From JBMOLL01 sp049325415 (GTDB lineage Bacteria > Bacteroidota > Bacteroidia > Bacteroidales > GCA-2748055), in the NCBI GenBank assembly GCA_049325415.1, contig JBMOLL010000046.1, forward strand, positions 1-64,000: a stretch of DNA of 64,000 nt. Reading direction: 5' to 3'. The notes under the pieces were generated by a model. That model worked only from the letters and a program-made list of their open reading frames with translations. It ran no database searches and was not told the DNA's origin. Every line of letters begins with the position of its first letter. Positions within the stretch are counted from its first letter, which is position 1. Of this stretch, positions 15,311 to 23,751 are shown piece by piece. The position numbers and the translations under genes are program-made.

Positions 15311-17104
15311 ATGTCGAAATACAGTATGCACCTGATGGTTTGCGGAGGTACCGGTTGCCGGGCCTCTTCAAGTGATGCGCTGGTGGAAAGGCTGCGCAGG
15401 GAGCTTGATAAACAGGGATTATCTGACACCGTTCAGGTGATCATGACGGGTTGTTTCGGATTCTGCGAAAAAGGTCCGATTGTCAAGGTAATGCCCGATA
15501 ATACCTTTTATACCCAGGTAAAGCCGGAGGATGCCGAAGTAATCGTGGAAGAGCATGTTGTCAAAGGTCGCCGTGTACAGCGCCTGCTGTACGAAGATCC
15601 TGAGACGCAGCAGCACGTGGAGGACTCAAAACATATGGGCTTTTACAAGAAGCAGATAAGGATAGCCCTGAGGAACTGCGGATTTATTAATCCTGAGGTA
15701 ATTGATGAATATATAGCCCGCGACGGTTATATGGCGCTTGGAAAGGTGCTGACCGAGATGACGCCGGAACAGACCATCGAACTGGTAAAAAAATCCGGTC
15801 TGAGGGGTCGCGGCGGTGCCGGCTTTCCGACGGGCCTGAAGTGGGAACTGGCCCGAAAGAGTGTTTCCGATAAGAAATATGTGGTTTGTAATGCCGACGA
15901 AGGAGACCCGGGTGCCTTCATGGACCGTTCGATCCTGGAAGGTGACCCGCATACGGTACTGGAGGCAATGGCCATCTGCGGTTATTGCATGGGAGCCGAT
16001 GAAGGTTTGATATATATTCGCGCCGAATATCCGCTGGCTATCAAGCGTTTGCAGATTGCCATCGCACAGGCTGAGGCCTATGGCCTGCTGGGTGAGAATA
16101 TTCTGGGCACGAATTTCAGTTTCAGGATAAAAATGAAATATGGTGCAGGTGCTTTTGTCTGCGGAGAGGAAACTGCTTTGATTCACTCCATGGAAGGGCT
16201 CCGCGGTGAACCTACGCTCAAGCCGCCCTATCCTGCTGTCAGCGGGTACAAGGGTAAACCTACCAATGTGAATAATGTGGAAACCTATGCCAATATACCG
16301 GTTATCATCAACAAGGGGGCAGAGTGGTTCAGCAGTATCGGGACTGAAAAGTCAAAAGGAACAAAGGTTTTTGCCCTGGCGGGAAAAATCAATAACGTGG
16401 GACTGATTGAGGTACCTATGGGAACCACCCTGCGTGAGGTGATTTTTGAGATCGGTGGCGGGATCAAAGGCGGAAAGAAGTTTAAGGCAGTGCAGACCGG
16501 GGGGCCCTCAGGTGGTTGTCTCACGGAAAAGCACCTGGATACTCCCATCGACTTTGACAACCTGATTGCCAGTGGCTCCATGATGGGTTCCGGCGGGATG
16601 ATCGTCATGGACGAAACGGATTGCATGGTTTCCATTGCCAGGTATTACCTCGAATTTACCGTGGAGGAATCCTGCGGAAAATGTTCGCCCTGCCGCATCG
16701 GGAATAAAAGGCTGCACGAACTGCTTGAGCGGATCTGCGCTGGACATGGGACAACCGATGACCTCGAAAGGTTGGAGAACCTGGGCAAGGTGATCAAGGA
16801 TACTTCCCTCTGTGGACTGGGCCAGTCATCTCCGAACCCGGTGCTTTCCACCCTGGAACATTTCCATAATGAGTACATGAGCCATGTGGTGGATAAAAAG
16901 TGCCCGTCGGGTGTTTGTAAAGACCTTATGGAGTACTTCATAGTGGAGGAGAACTGTGTGGGCTGCACCGCCTGTGCGAGAGCCTGTCCGGTTGGAGCCA
17001 TCACCGGTGAAAGGAAACAGCCTCACCTGGTCAATCCGTCCATCTGTATCAAATGTGGTGCATGTATGGAGAAGTGTAAATTCGATGCAGTGATTTTGAA
17101 ATAA
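15311..17104 (+). CDS. hydB: Electron-bifurcating [FeFe] hydrogenase, NADH-binding subunit HydB
   Basis: 597 residues. Domains in order: thioredoxin-like [2Fe-2S] (CGGTGCRASS, GCFGFCEKGP, about 10-55); a NuoF-type FMN/NADH domain with GRGGAGFPTGLKWE near 166 and NADEGDPGAFMDR; the NuoF [4Fe-4S] motif ESCGKCSPCRIG near 452; and two C-terminal [4Fe-4S] ferredoxin motifs (CVGCTACARACP near 550, CIKCGACMEKCK near 579). In trimeric enzymes HydB oxidises or reduces NAD(H) and bifurcates electrons between NADH and ferredoxin. A GGAGG sequence lies 8 bp before the ATG. HydA follows after 15 bp. Confidence 0.93.
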   Translation: MSKYSMHLMVCGGTGCRASSSDALVERLRRELDKQGLSDTVQVIMTGCFGFCEKGPIVKVMPDNTFYTQVKPEDAEVIVEEHVVKGRRVQRLLYEDPETQQHVEDSKHMGFYKKQIRIALRNCGFINPEVIDEYIARDGYMALGKVLTEMTPEQTIELVKKSGLRGRGGAGFPTGLKWELARKSVSDKKYVVCNADEGDPGAFMDRSILEGDPHTVLEAMAICGYCMGADEGLIYIRAEYPLAIKRLQIAIAQAEAYGLLGENILGTNFSFRIKMKYGAGAFVCGEETALIHSMEGLRGEPTLKPPYPAVSGYKGKPTNVNNVETYANIPVIINKGAEWFSSIGTEKSKGTKVFALAGKINNVGLIEVPMGTTLREVIFEIGGGIKGGKKFKAVQTGGPSGGCLTEKHLDTPIDFDNLIASGSMMGSGGMIVMDETDCMVSIARYYLEFTVEESCGKCSPCRIGNKRLHELLERICAGHGTTDDLERLENLGKVIKDTSLCGLGQSSPNPVLSTLEHFHNEYMSHVVDKKCPSGVCKDLMEYFIVEENCVGCTACARACPVGAITGERKQPHLVNPSICIKCGACMEKCKFDAVILK

Positions 17105-17119
17105 AAAGAAGACAATATA

Positions 17120-18895
17120 ATGGACCTTGTAAAATTAACCATAGACGGCCGTCAGGTGGAAGTCCCCAGGGGGACAACCGTTCACAAAGCGGCCAAATCA
17201 ATCGGAATTGATATTCCGGTGTTGTGTTACATGGATCTGAAAGGCCTCAATATCGAGAACAAACCGGGAGGTTGCCGGGTGTGCGTAGTTGAGATCGAGG
17301 GCAGAAAGAATCTTCCGCCATCCTGTTCCACCGAAGTGAGCGAGGGTATGGTTGTAAGGACAAACAGTATCCGGGTGATCAATGCACGGAGAACTGTTGT
17401 GGAGCTGATCCTTTCCGATCACCCCAAGGACTGCCTTGTCTGTGCCAAATCAGGAAACTGTGAACTGCAGAATATGGCCATCAAGCTGGGAATCAGGGAT
17501 ATTCCAGGCCAGGCCTTTGCAGCTATGTCAACCTACCGCAAAGACACCTCTCCCTCCATTATCAGGGACATGGATAAATGCATTATGTGCCGCCGCTGCG
17601 AAACCATGTGTAATGATTTTCAGACCGTCGGGGCACTGAGTGCCGTCAACCGTGGTTTTATGGCCGTGGTATCCCCCGCCTTTGAAATGAACCTGGAACA
17701 TTCACCCTGCACCTATTGCGGTCAGTGCGTGGCTGTTTGCCCGACCGGTGCCCTTACGGAAGTGGATCATACCTATAAGGTAATATCCGCACTGAATGAT
17801 CCGACCAAGACCGTTGTGGTACAGACAGCTCCTGCTGTCAGGGCTGCGTTAGGAGAGGAATTCGGACTTGAACCCGGTACTCTTGTTACGGGAAAGATGG
17901 TTTCGGCCCTGAAGCGTCTTGGATTCGATTATGTGTTTGACACTGATTTTGCAGCCGACCTGACCATCATGGAAGAAGGCACAGAGCTTCTCGACAGGTT
18001 ATCAAAGTTCCTGGAGGGCGACAAGAGTGTCCATCTTCCTATTCTCACCTCCTGTTGCCCGGGCTGGGTTAACTTTTTTGAGCATCAGTTCCCCGAGTTG
18101 AAGGAAATTCCTTCGACTGCGCGCTCTCCCCAGCAGATGTTCGGATCAATTGCCAAGAACTATTTTGCTGAAAAGATCAAGGTCGACAGGAAAAATATGG
18201 TCGTGGTATCCATCATGCCCTGCCTGGCCAAGAAATACGAGTGCCAGCGGGAGGAATTCATGGTGGACGGCAATCCTGATGTGGATTATTCCATCTCGAC
18301 AAGGGAACTGGCGCATCTTATCAAACAGGCCAACCTTGACCTGCTGAATATGCCGGATGAGGATTTTGACAAGCCGCTGGGTGAATCGACCGGTGCCGGT
18401 GTGATCTTTGGCGCAACGGGTGGTGTCATCGAAGCTGCCACGAGAACAGCCTATGAGATTTACACCGGAAAGTCGCTTGAAAAGGTCGATTTTGAGCAGT
18501 TACGAGGACTTGACGGCATCCGCAAGGCATCCGTCGATTTCAACGGATTTGAGCTGAAAATCGGTATTGCTCACGGACTGGGTAATGCACGCAAGTTGCT
18601 TGAGGATGTTAAGGCAGGAAAATCGGAATTTCATGCCATCGAGATCATGGCCTGTCCGGGCGGATGTATCGGTGGTGGCGGTCAGCCGTTGCACCATGGC
18701 GACTCTTCCATACTAAAAGCTCGTGCAGCTGCGCTGTACCGGGAGGATGCCGGCAAGCCGATCCGCAAATCCCACGAGAACCCCTACATTATTAAGCTTT
18801 ATGAGGAGTACCTTGGCAAGCCGCTCAGCCACAAGTCGCATGAATTACTGCATACGCACTATTTCGATAAAAGCCGTAAGATCTTCCAGATCTGA
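17120..18895 (+). CDS. hydA: Electron-bifurcating [FeFe] hydrogenase catalytic subunit HydA
   Basis: 591 residues. An N-terminal [2Fe-2S] domain (CYMDLKG, GGCRVCVVE) is followed by the His-Cys [4Fe-4S] motif (SDHPKDCLVCAKSGNC), two ferredoxin clusters (CIMCRRCETMC, CTYCGQCVAVCP) and the H-cluster domain with TSCCPGW near 310, MPCLAKK near 366 and ACPGGCIGGGGQP near 510. The small-subunit region closes the protein (HENPYIIKLYEEYLG). All H-cluster Cys are intact, so it should be catalytic and make H2 from NADH plus reduced ferredoxin. The maturases HydE, HydF and HydG are not in this window. Size and partners fit the trimeric group A3. Confidence 0.95.
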   Translation: MDLVKLTIDGRQVEVPRGTTVHKAAKSIGIDIPVLCYMDLKGLNIENKPGGCRVCVVEIEGRKNLPPSCSTEVSEGMVVRTNSIRVINARRTVVELILSDHPKDCLVCAKSGNCELQNMAIKLGIRDIPGQAFAAMSTYRKDTSPSIIRDMDKCIMCRRCETMCNDFQTVGALSAVNRGFMAVVSPAFEMNLEHSPCTYCGQCVAVCPTGALTEVDHTYKVISALNDPTKTVVVQTAPAVRAALGEEFGLEPGTLVTGKMVSALKRLGFDYVFDTDFAADLTIMEEGTELLDRLSKFLEGDKSVHLPILTSCCPGWVNFFEHQFPELKEIPSTARSPQQMFGSIAKNYFAEKIKVDRKNMVVVSIMPCLAKKYECQREEFMVDGNPDVDYSISTRELAHLIKQANLDLLNMPDEDFDKPLGESTGAGVIFGATGGVIEAATRTAYEIYTGKSLEKVDFEQLRGLDGIRKASVDFNGFELKIGIAHGLGNARKLLEDVKAGKSEFHAIEIMACPGGCIGGGGQPLHHGDSSILKARAAALYREDAGKPIRKSHENPYIIKLYEEYLGKPLSHKSHELLHTHYFDKSRKIFQI

Positions 18896-18928
18896 TCAGT
18901 CAGTGTTTTTTACTAAAATTCAGAAATC

Positions 18929-19414
18929 ATGTCAAGTGTAAAAATAGAACTCAGGAAAGAACAGGTCGAGAAGATCGCTGCGATCTGCAAGACCTTTGAT
19001 AACGACCCGGGTGAACTGATCAATGTGCTGCACAAAACCCAGCATGAATTCGGCTATCTTCCGGCTGAAGTACAGGAGGTAGTGGCACGCGAACTGAAGG
19101 TACCCGTTGCCAAGGTCTATGGCGTAGTAACCTTCTATTCTTTCTTTAACATGACCCCCAGGGGCGAAAACCCCATCTCTATCTGCACGGGTACGGCCTG
19201 TTATGTTCGTGGTGCCGAGAACGTGCTTGCGGAATTCAAGAAGCAACTGAAGATCGAGGTGGGAGAAACAACCCCCGACGGGAAATTTTCACTGAGCTGC
19301 CTGCGCTGTGTGGGTGCCTGCGGTCTGGCACCGGTTGTACTGGTGGGTGAAAAGACCTACGGAAGGGTAGCTCCCGATGATGTTAAAAAGATCCTTCAGG
19401 AATTTACAGATTAA
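18929..19414 (+). CDS. hydC: Electron-bifurcating hydrogenase NuoE-like subunit HydC
   Basis: 161 residues. A helical N-terminus is followed by the NuoE thioredoxin-like [2Fe-2S] domain with all four Cys: CTGTACYVRG (C-x4-C) and CLRCVGACGLAPV (second pair). VYGVVTFYSFFNMTPRG is the NuoE signature. It shuttles electrons between HydB and the rest of the complex. It starts 33 bp after hydA and ends just before a strong terminator. The order ferredoxin-hydB-hydA-hydC is complete for a trimeric bifurcating enzyme. Confidence 0.93.
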   Translation: MSSVKIELRKEQVEKIAAICKTFDNDPGELINVLHKTQHEFGYLPAEVQEVVARELKVPVAKVYGVVTFYSFFNMTPRGENPISICTGTACYVRGAENVLAEFKKQLKIEVGETTPDGKFSLSCLRCVGACGLAPVVLVGEKTYGRVAPDDVKKILQEFTD

Positions 19415-19447
19415 TAGTTTCAGTTTTTGTTTGACTCAATTCCGAAA

Positions 19448-19478
19448 GGGGGGCTGATTTATCAGCTTCCCTTTTTTT
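19448..19478 (+). terminator. Terminator of the hydrogenase cluster
   Basis: GGGGGGCTGA (19448-19457) pairs with TCAGCTTCCC (19462-19471) through a 10-bp stem including two G-U pairs, with loop TTTA and a run of seven T. The right arm overlaps the stop codon of the convergent POT gene. Confidence 0.8.
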
Positions 19479-20907
19479 CTGCACGTTTCATGAAAACGTT
19501 GTAAATCGCAAACAACAGGGCAGTGATCAGCCCCATGACAAGCAGGATAAACCCGAATTTCCAGGGCTGGCTGTAATTCCAGAGCAGATCGTTCAGTTCA
19601 TTTCCGCTGAGGCCGGAAATGGAGAGGTACTGATTGAAATCCAGATTACCGCTGATCCCTTTTTCTTCGAGCAGGTAACGGGCAAGTATACTTTTCTTGT
19701 CGGCCAGGCGCTCATAAAGACCTCCCGAGATAAAGCCTCCGATGAAATTGCCCAGTGCAATGGGTACGAACTGTGTTCCCATGTACAGTGCTGCCTTGTC
19801 TTTCGGCGCAATGCTCCCGATATATTCCAGGATCTTGGGGGAATAACTCATCTCACCGATGCCGAATACAAAGATCGAGAGCACCAGTAAAAATGGATCC
19901 CTCGTGCTGAATGCCAGGTACAGGCCAATCGTATTTACCAGCATACCGCCCACCATGGCGGTAAGTGGTCTGAATCGTTTTACCAGCGAACTGATGACAA
20001 TCTGTAAGGCTACGATGAAGAAGGCATCCAGGGTGATCAGTTTTTCCGCATTGATGATCCCTTCACTGGTGCCAACAGCCCTTGCAATGCCCGGGGTGTG
20101 CTCCAGTAAATAATTGTACAGGAGGGAGGTGTTACTCCACTGGTCGATAAACACCGGCAGGGAATAAAAATATTGCCAGTAGACGGTCCAGGCCCCGGTG
20201 AGAATGATCAGGAAAAGCAGGAAACGCAGGTCACTCAGGGCGTAAATGATATTCTGCCACGATTTTTTAACAGTCTCCCAGATACTAACACCGGAGCTTT
20301 TTTCACGTCCGGGTTCACGGTAGAACAAAAGGCAGAGGACCAGATTGACAAGGATGGCCCCTGAGGACATCAGAAAAACCAGATCCCAGCTTTTTTCCCG
20401 GAGATCGGACGCCAGGAAGGGACCAAGAAGAGCCCCGATATTCACCATCATGTAAAAAATCCCAAAACCGAGGGAGGAATTTTTTTCATTCGTGGTTTTG
20501 GCAACAGTGGCTGATATAATCGGTTTAAACAGAGCTGCGCCAATGGCCACGTAAAAGAAGGTGATAAAGACAGCGGGGAAGGAGCTGACCTGTCCCATCA
20601 GGTAATAGCCGGACGACAGGATCAGGAAGGCAGTGATGAGGACTTTCTTGTATCCCAGTTTATCGGCAAGGGCTCCGGTAATTATAGGAAGGAAATACAG
20701 GATGGCATTTACAATACCCATGATCAGGCCTTTCTCAACCTGAGTGAAACCCAGTGCACCGGTTTCTGTGGAGTTTGTAAGGTACAGGGCCAGCAGGTTG
20801 AAGATGCCATAATAAGCCCATCTCTCAAATAATTCAAGAGTATTTGCCGTCCAGAATACCCGCGGGAAATTCAGAAAGGTCCCGGTTTTATTGTCAGCGT
20901 TCTTCAT
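19462..20907 (-). CDS. POT/PTR2-type MFS transporter
   Basis: 481 residues from the chosen start. About 12-14 membrane helices. FWTANTLELFERWAYYGIFNLLALYL near the N-terminus is the ExxER-type signature of the proton-dependent oligopeptide transporter family, and the helix pairing ALADKLGYKKVLI fits MFS. It probably imports peptides or related compounds with protons. I chose ATG 20907 (MKNADNKTGTF), which overlaps the upstream gene by 14 bp; a start at 20961 would add 18 basic residues and a 68-bp overlap. It is the last gene of the serpin-DUF3267-POT chain. Substrate is not determined. Confidence 0.85.
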   Translation of the reverse strand: MKNADNKTGTFLNFPRVFWTANTLELFERWAYYGIFNLLALYLTNSTETGALGFTQVEKGLIMGIVNAILYFLPIITGALADKLGYKKVLITAFLILSSGYYLMGQVSSFPAVFITFFYVAIGAALFKPIISATVAKTTNEKNSSLGFGIFYMMVNIGALLGPFLASDLREKSWDLVFLMSSGAILVNLVLCLLFYREPGREKSSGVSIWETVKKSWQNIIYALSDLRFLLFLIILTGAWTVYWQYFYSLPVFIDQWSNTSLLYNYLLEHTPGIARAVGTSEGIINAEKLITLDAFFIVALQIVISSLVKRFRPLTAMVGGMLVNTIGLYLAFSTRDPFLLVLSIFVFGIGEMSYSPKILEYIGSIAPKDKAALYMGTQFVPIALGNFIGGFISGGLYERLADKKSILARYLLEEKGISGNLDFNQYLSISGLSGNELNDLLWNYSQPWKFGFILLVMGLITALLFAIYNVFMKRAEKKGS

Positions 20908-21541
20908 GCTCTGTTTTTGAAAGACCATAAATATAGCTCTTTTTCTCCCCGGTGAGATCAAAGGTGTAAATCTTCATATAGCGGTGGTGGTAAACATAAT
21001 TGACCATGGCAAAATCACCCAGGCACATCACATTGTGGCTCAGCAGGAATACCATGGACAGGATCTGCCACCTTATATCCATGAAGAACAGGGAAATAAG
21101 CACTGTGAGATTGATCACCACAAAGGGTGCAAGTGCAACAACCACCAGCTGCCGGCCGGAGATGACATAGTTATCGGCGGAGACAAAGAAGATCATCTGT
21201 CTGAAATCGGCACCGAATTTTATCTTTTTTGCACCTGTAAACCGGTAGGTCAGTGCATGCAGTCCTTCGTGGAAGGGCACCACGGCGACAGAGCCCAGTG
21301 CGAATCCGGCGAGAATAAGCCAGATAAAATGGCTGCTTCCGTCACGCGGAGCTGAAAGGTATGTGGCAGAAAGGAAAAAGACAACTGTCAGATACAAAAG
21401 GTGAAGCGACCAGAAGAACCTTGTTATAAACGAGGGAGTCCTGATTTTGTCCATAATGAACCGGACCATGTCGACAAACTCCAGTTCATCCAGCAGATGA
21501 AAGCGCGGGTCGGAACGCAATTCATCGGAGGAAGGGTTCAT
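20894..21541 (-). CDS. DUF3267 membrane metalloprotease-like protein
   Basis: 215 residues with about four hydrophobic segments. VVPFHEGLHALTYRFTGAKK carries an HExxH-type zinc motif (HEGLH) next to a membrane helix, as in DUF3267 putative zincin peptidases, which resemble intramembrane site-2 proteases. SHNVMCLGDFAMVNY is a later family motif. Its start overlaps the serpin stop by 4 bp (ATGA) and its end overlaps the POT transporter by 14 bp, so the three are translationally coupled. Peptidase activity is presumed. Confidence 0.8.
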   Translation of the reverse strand: MNPSSDELRSDPRFHLLDELEFVDMVRFIMDKIRTPSFITRFFWSLHLLYLTVVFFLSATYLSAPRDGSSHFIWLILAGFALGSVAVVPFHEGLHALTYRFTGAKKIKFGADFRQMIFFVSADNYVISGRQLVVVALAPFVVINLTVLISLFFMDIRWQILSMVFLLSHNVMCLGDFAMVNYVYHHRYMKIYTFDLTGEKKSYIYGLSKTEHEER

Positions 21542-22785
21542 TTCCCGGCTGTTGGGTCATACACCACACCGGCGAAGAGCACTGTGCCGGTTCTGCTTTC
21601 GCGGAGCAGGAAGATAAACGGATGGTCGGCATTGAAACGCACCGGTTCTCCCGGATAGGCTGCCTTTAGCCCGATGGTCACTGCCGTGGCAGCAGCGGCT
21701 TCGGTTCCCTCTTCATTCACCTCGATAAAGGCTTTATGCAGGACATCATCCACCTTCAGTTCCTTGTTCCCGGTTATTCCCGAGAGGTCGGCTGTGAGTT
21801 CGAAAGGTTCAGTAAGCCCCATTTTCATCAGGTACTCCTTCACATTCAGGGAGGTGTTTATTTCAAATTTCGGGAGCGAAAGGTCGACGCTCTGGTGGAC
21901 CTGCCCTGCGAGAATGCGGGATATAAGGGTCTCATTCAGTCGGGGAAGCAGGCTCTCAACAGTCCATTTTCCTTCCGGAAGGATCAGCAGCATGCTGTAT
22001 TTTTGGGCTTCATAGGGAAGGGACACTGCACGAAGGGTATCGCTGGAGAAAAAACGGATATTCGATGTGGCATGCATAAAAGATGCCTGAACGGTGGTCC
22101 AGTCTTTTTTATAAAAGGGAGCGGGCCGGGTTTGTGCCTTGCTGAAGGTGTTGAGCCAGGCACCTTTAAAATACAGGGCGTTGGTCAGAACCAGCCTCGT
22201 ATTTTCCGTCAGTGTATTGGGTGGAAGGATTTCCCTGATCCTATCCCCTGTCCTTTCAGAGGTCCATGAATTGATCTGTCCCCGGGCTTTCTCGCGGGCG
22301 GGTGCAGAAATGAAATCTACAAGCCGTGCAGGTGCATCGTATTCATCCTTCATGATCCCGGCGAACCCGGGAAGAACGTCATATTTTTCCTGGATCCAGA
22401 GACTGTTGGCGATATTCAGACTTACCGCGCTGTCGGAGCTTGCGAGTGCGTTGTTCAGATCGTGAAACTGACGGAATACTTCCGGACTGAGGGGAGGAAA
22501 ATGCAGGACCTGTTCCATCTGAGTTGCGGTATTTCCTCCTGCTCCGGCATAAACCATCGACATAGCTGCGGAAATACTGTAGGGAGAGAAAACAAAATTC
22601 TCATTGTCGGGGACCGCCTGGCCGAAAAATGAAAGGGCAAACAGGCGGTTTCCCTCACTTACCGTAGAGGGAGAGCTGACCGGATCTGCAGTTACCTGAT
22701 TCCTGCTGCTACGGCAAGCTGTGCCGAAAATGCAGCCAAGAAAAATCAGGAAGGAGGACAGGAGGATACCATATTTTTTCATCAT
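21538..22785 (-). CDS. Serpin-family protease inhibitor, exported
   Basis: 415 residues. The N-terminus is a signal sequence with Cys residues (FLGCIFGTACRSS), possibly a lipoprotein signal though neither Cys has an ideal lipobox. The rest is a full serpin: NPFVFSPYS-like NENFVFSPYSISAAMSM, NALYFKGAW and the terminal HPFIFLLRE with GTVLFAGVV. The hinge EEGTEAAAATAV has the small residues of inhibitory serpins. Counting from the hinge puts Lys-Ala at P1-P1', suggesting a trypsin-like target. It heads an operon with a DUF3267 zincin and a POT transporter. Bacterial serpins are scattered, often thought to be acquired. Confidence 0.92.
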   Translation of the reverse strand: MMKKYGILLSSFLIFLGCIFGTACRSSRNQVTADPVSSPSTVSEGNRLFALSFFGQAVPDNENFVFSPYSISAAMSMVYAGAGGNTATQMEQVLHFPPLSPEVFRQFHDLNNALASSDSAVSLNIANSLWIQEKYDVLPGFAGIMKDEYDAPARLVDFISAPAREKARGQINSWTSERTGDRIREILPPNTLTENTRLVLTNALYFKGAWLNTFSKAQTRPAPFYKKDWTTVQASFMHATSNIRFFSSDTLRAVSLPYEAQKYSMLLILPEGKWTVESLLPRLNETLISRILAGQVHQSVDLSLPKFEINTSLNVKEYLMKMGLTEPFELTADLSGITGNKELKVDDVLHKAFIEVNEEGTEAAAATAVTIGLKAAYPGEPVRFNADHPFIFLLRESRTGTVLFAGVVYDPTAGK

Positions 22786-22806
22786 CTTTGGTCTTTGATT
22801 TTCTGG

Positions 22807-22821
22807 CAGGTCTGCGACCTG
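22807..22821. repeat. Short perfect inverted repeat between divergent genes
   Basis: CAGGTC-TGC-GACCTG lies in the 78-bp gap between the serpin gene and the EamA transporter gene. It could be an operator for one or both. I recognise no regulator for it. Confidence 0.4.
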
Positions 22822-22863
22822 ATTATCAGACCAAGATAAGAGGTTTTCTCTGATTTTTAAAGT

Positions 22864-23751
22864 ATGGACAGGAGCAAAACAAAAGGATATTTATATGCGC
22901 TGGGAGCTGCGCTGGCGCTATCGGCTTCTTTTGTATTCAGCAAGTCGGCCCTTAACCATCTGAATATGGTACAGTTCGGGCTGATCTGGTTTGGGATCGG
23001 AGTGATCTGGAACCTTTTGTCATATTTTTTTACGGGTGCATACCGTACTTTCAGGGAAAGCATGCCTGCCAAGCTCTACGTGGCTATTTTGATCGCCGTT
23101 CTTGAAGCAGCTGCAACAGGTCTCTTTTACATCGCCATTAAGAAAATGGAGAATCCGGCGGTTGTTTCGTTTATCGGGAATGCCGGACCGGTATTTGTGA
23201 CCATCATGGGCATTACGCTTCTCAGGGAGCGGTTCAGTTTCTGGCAAATGGGAGGAATTCTGATCACCATTGCCGGGATTTTTGTCATTAACTATAACGG
23301 GACATTTTTCGGAGGATTTGCCGATCATGGCTCTGTTTATGTGCTTTCGGCCTCTTTCCTCTTTGCCCTGGCCACCATTGCCGGGAGGAGGTACAGTTCC
23401 CTGCTCGATCCGGGCCTGATGTCGCTCATCCGCTCATTTATCCTCAGCCTGGCCTTCCTGGCGATCTATTTGTCGGGTTCCCAAGACCTGAGGTTTTCCC
23501 TGCAGGTATGGAGGGATCTGACCATAGGCTCAATGCTGGAGACCCTGCTCACCATAGTTTTCGCCTACCAGGCGCTCAGGTTTATCGAGGCTACACGTAC
23601 ATCGCTTATTATCAGTACAAAAGGAGTCTGGACCCTGGTGCTTGCATGGGTCTTCCTCGGTGTGTTCCCATTGCCGCATCAGCTTGCCGGTGGATTGCTA
23701 ACCCTTGCAGGTGTCTGGCTGATTACCGGGCTTAAGGCCAGTCGTCATTAA
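22864..23751 (+). CDS. EamA/DMT-family transporter
   Basis: 295 residues with ten predicted membrane helices in two five-helix EamA repeats (first ALGAALALSASFVFSKSAL, second VYVLSASFLFALATIAGR). Motifs such as NAGPVFVTIMGITLLRERFSFWQ and LVLAWVFLGVF are typical of the drug/metabolite transporter superfamily. Substrate cannot be read from sequence. It is divergent from the serpin gene and its end overlaps the convergent TPR gene by 20 bp. Confidence 0.88.
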   Translation: MDRSKTKGYLYALGAALALSASFVFSKSALNHLNMVQFGLIWFGIGVIWNLLSYFFTGAYRTFRESMPAKLYVAILIAVLEAAATGLFYIAIKKMENPAVVSFIGNAGPVFVTIMGITLLRERFSFWQMGGILITIAGIFVINYNGTFFGGFADHGSVYVLSASFLFALATIAGRRYSSLLDPGLMSLIRSFILSLAFLAIYLSGSQDLRFSLQVWRDLTIGSMLETLLTIVFAYQALRFIEATRTSLIISTKGVWTLVLAWVFLGVFPLPHQLAGGLLTLAGVWLITGLKASRH

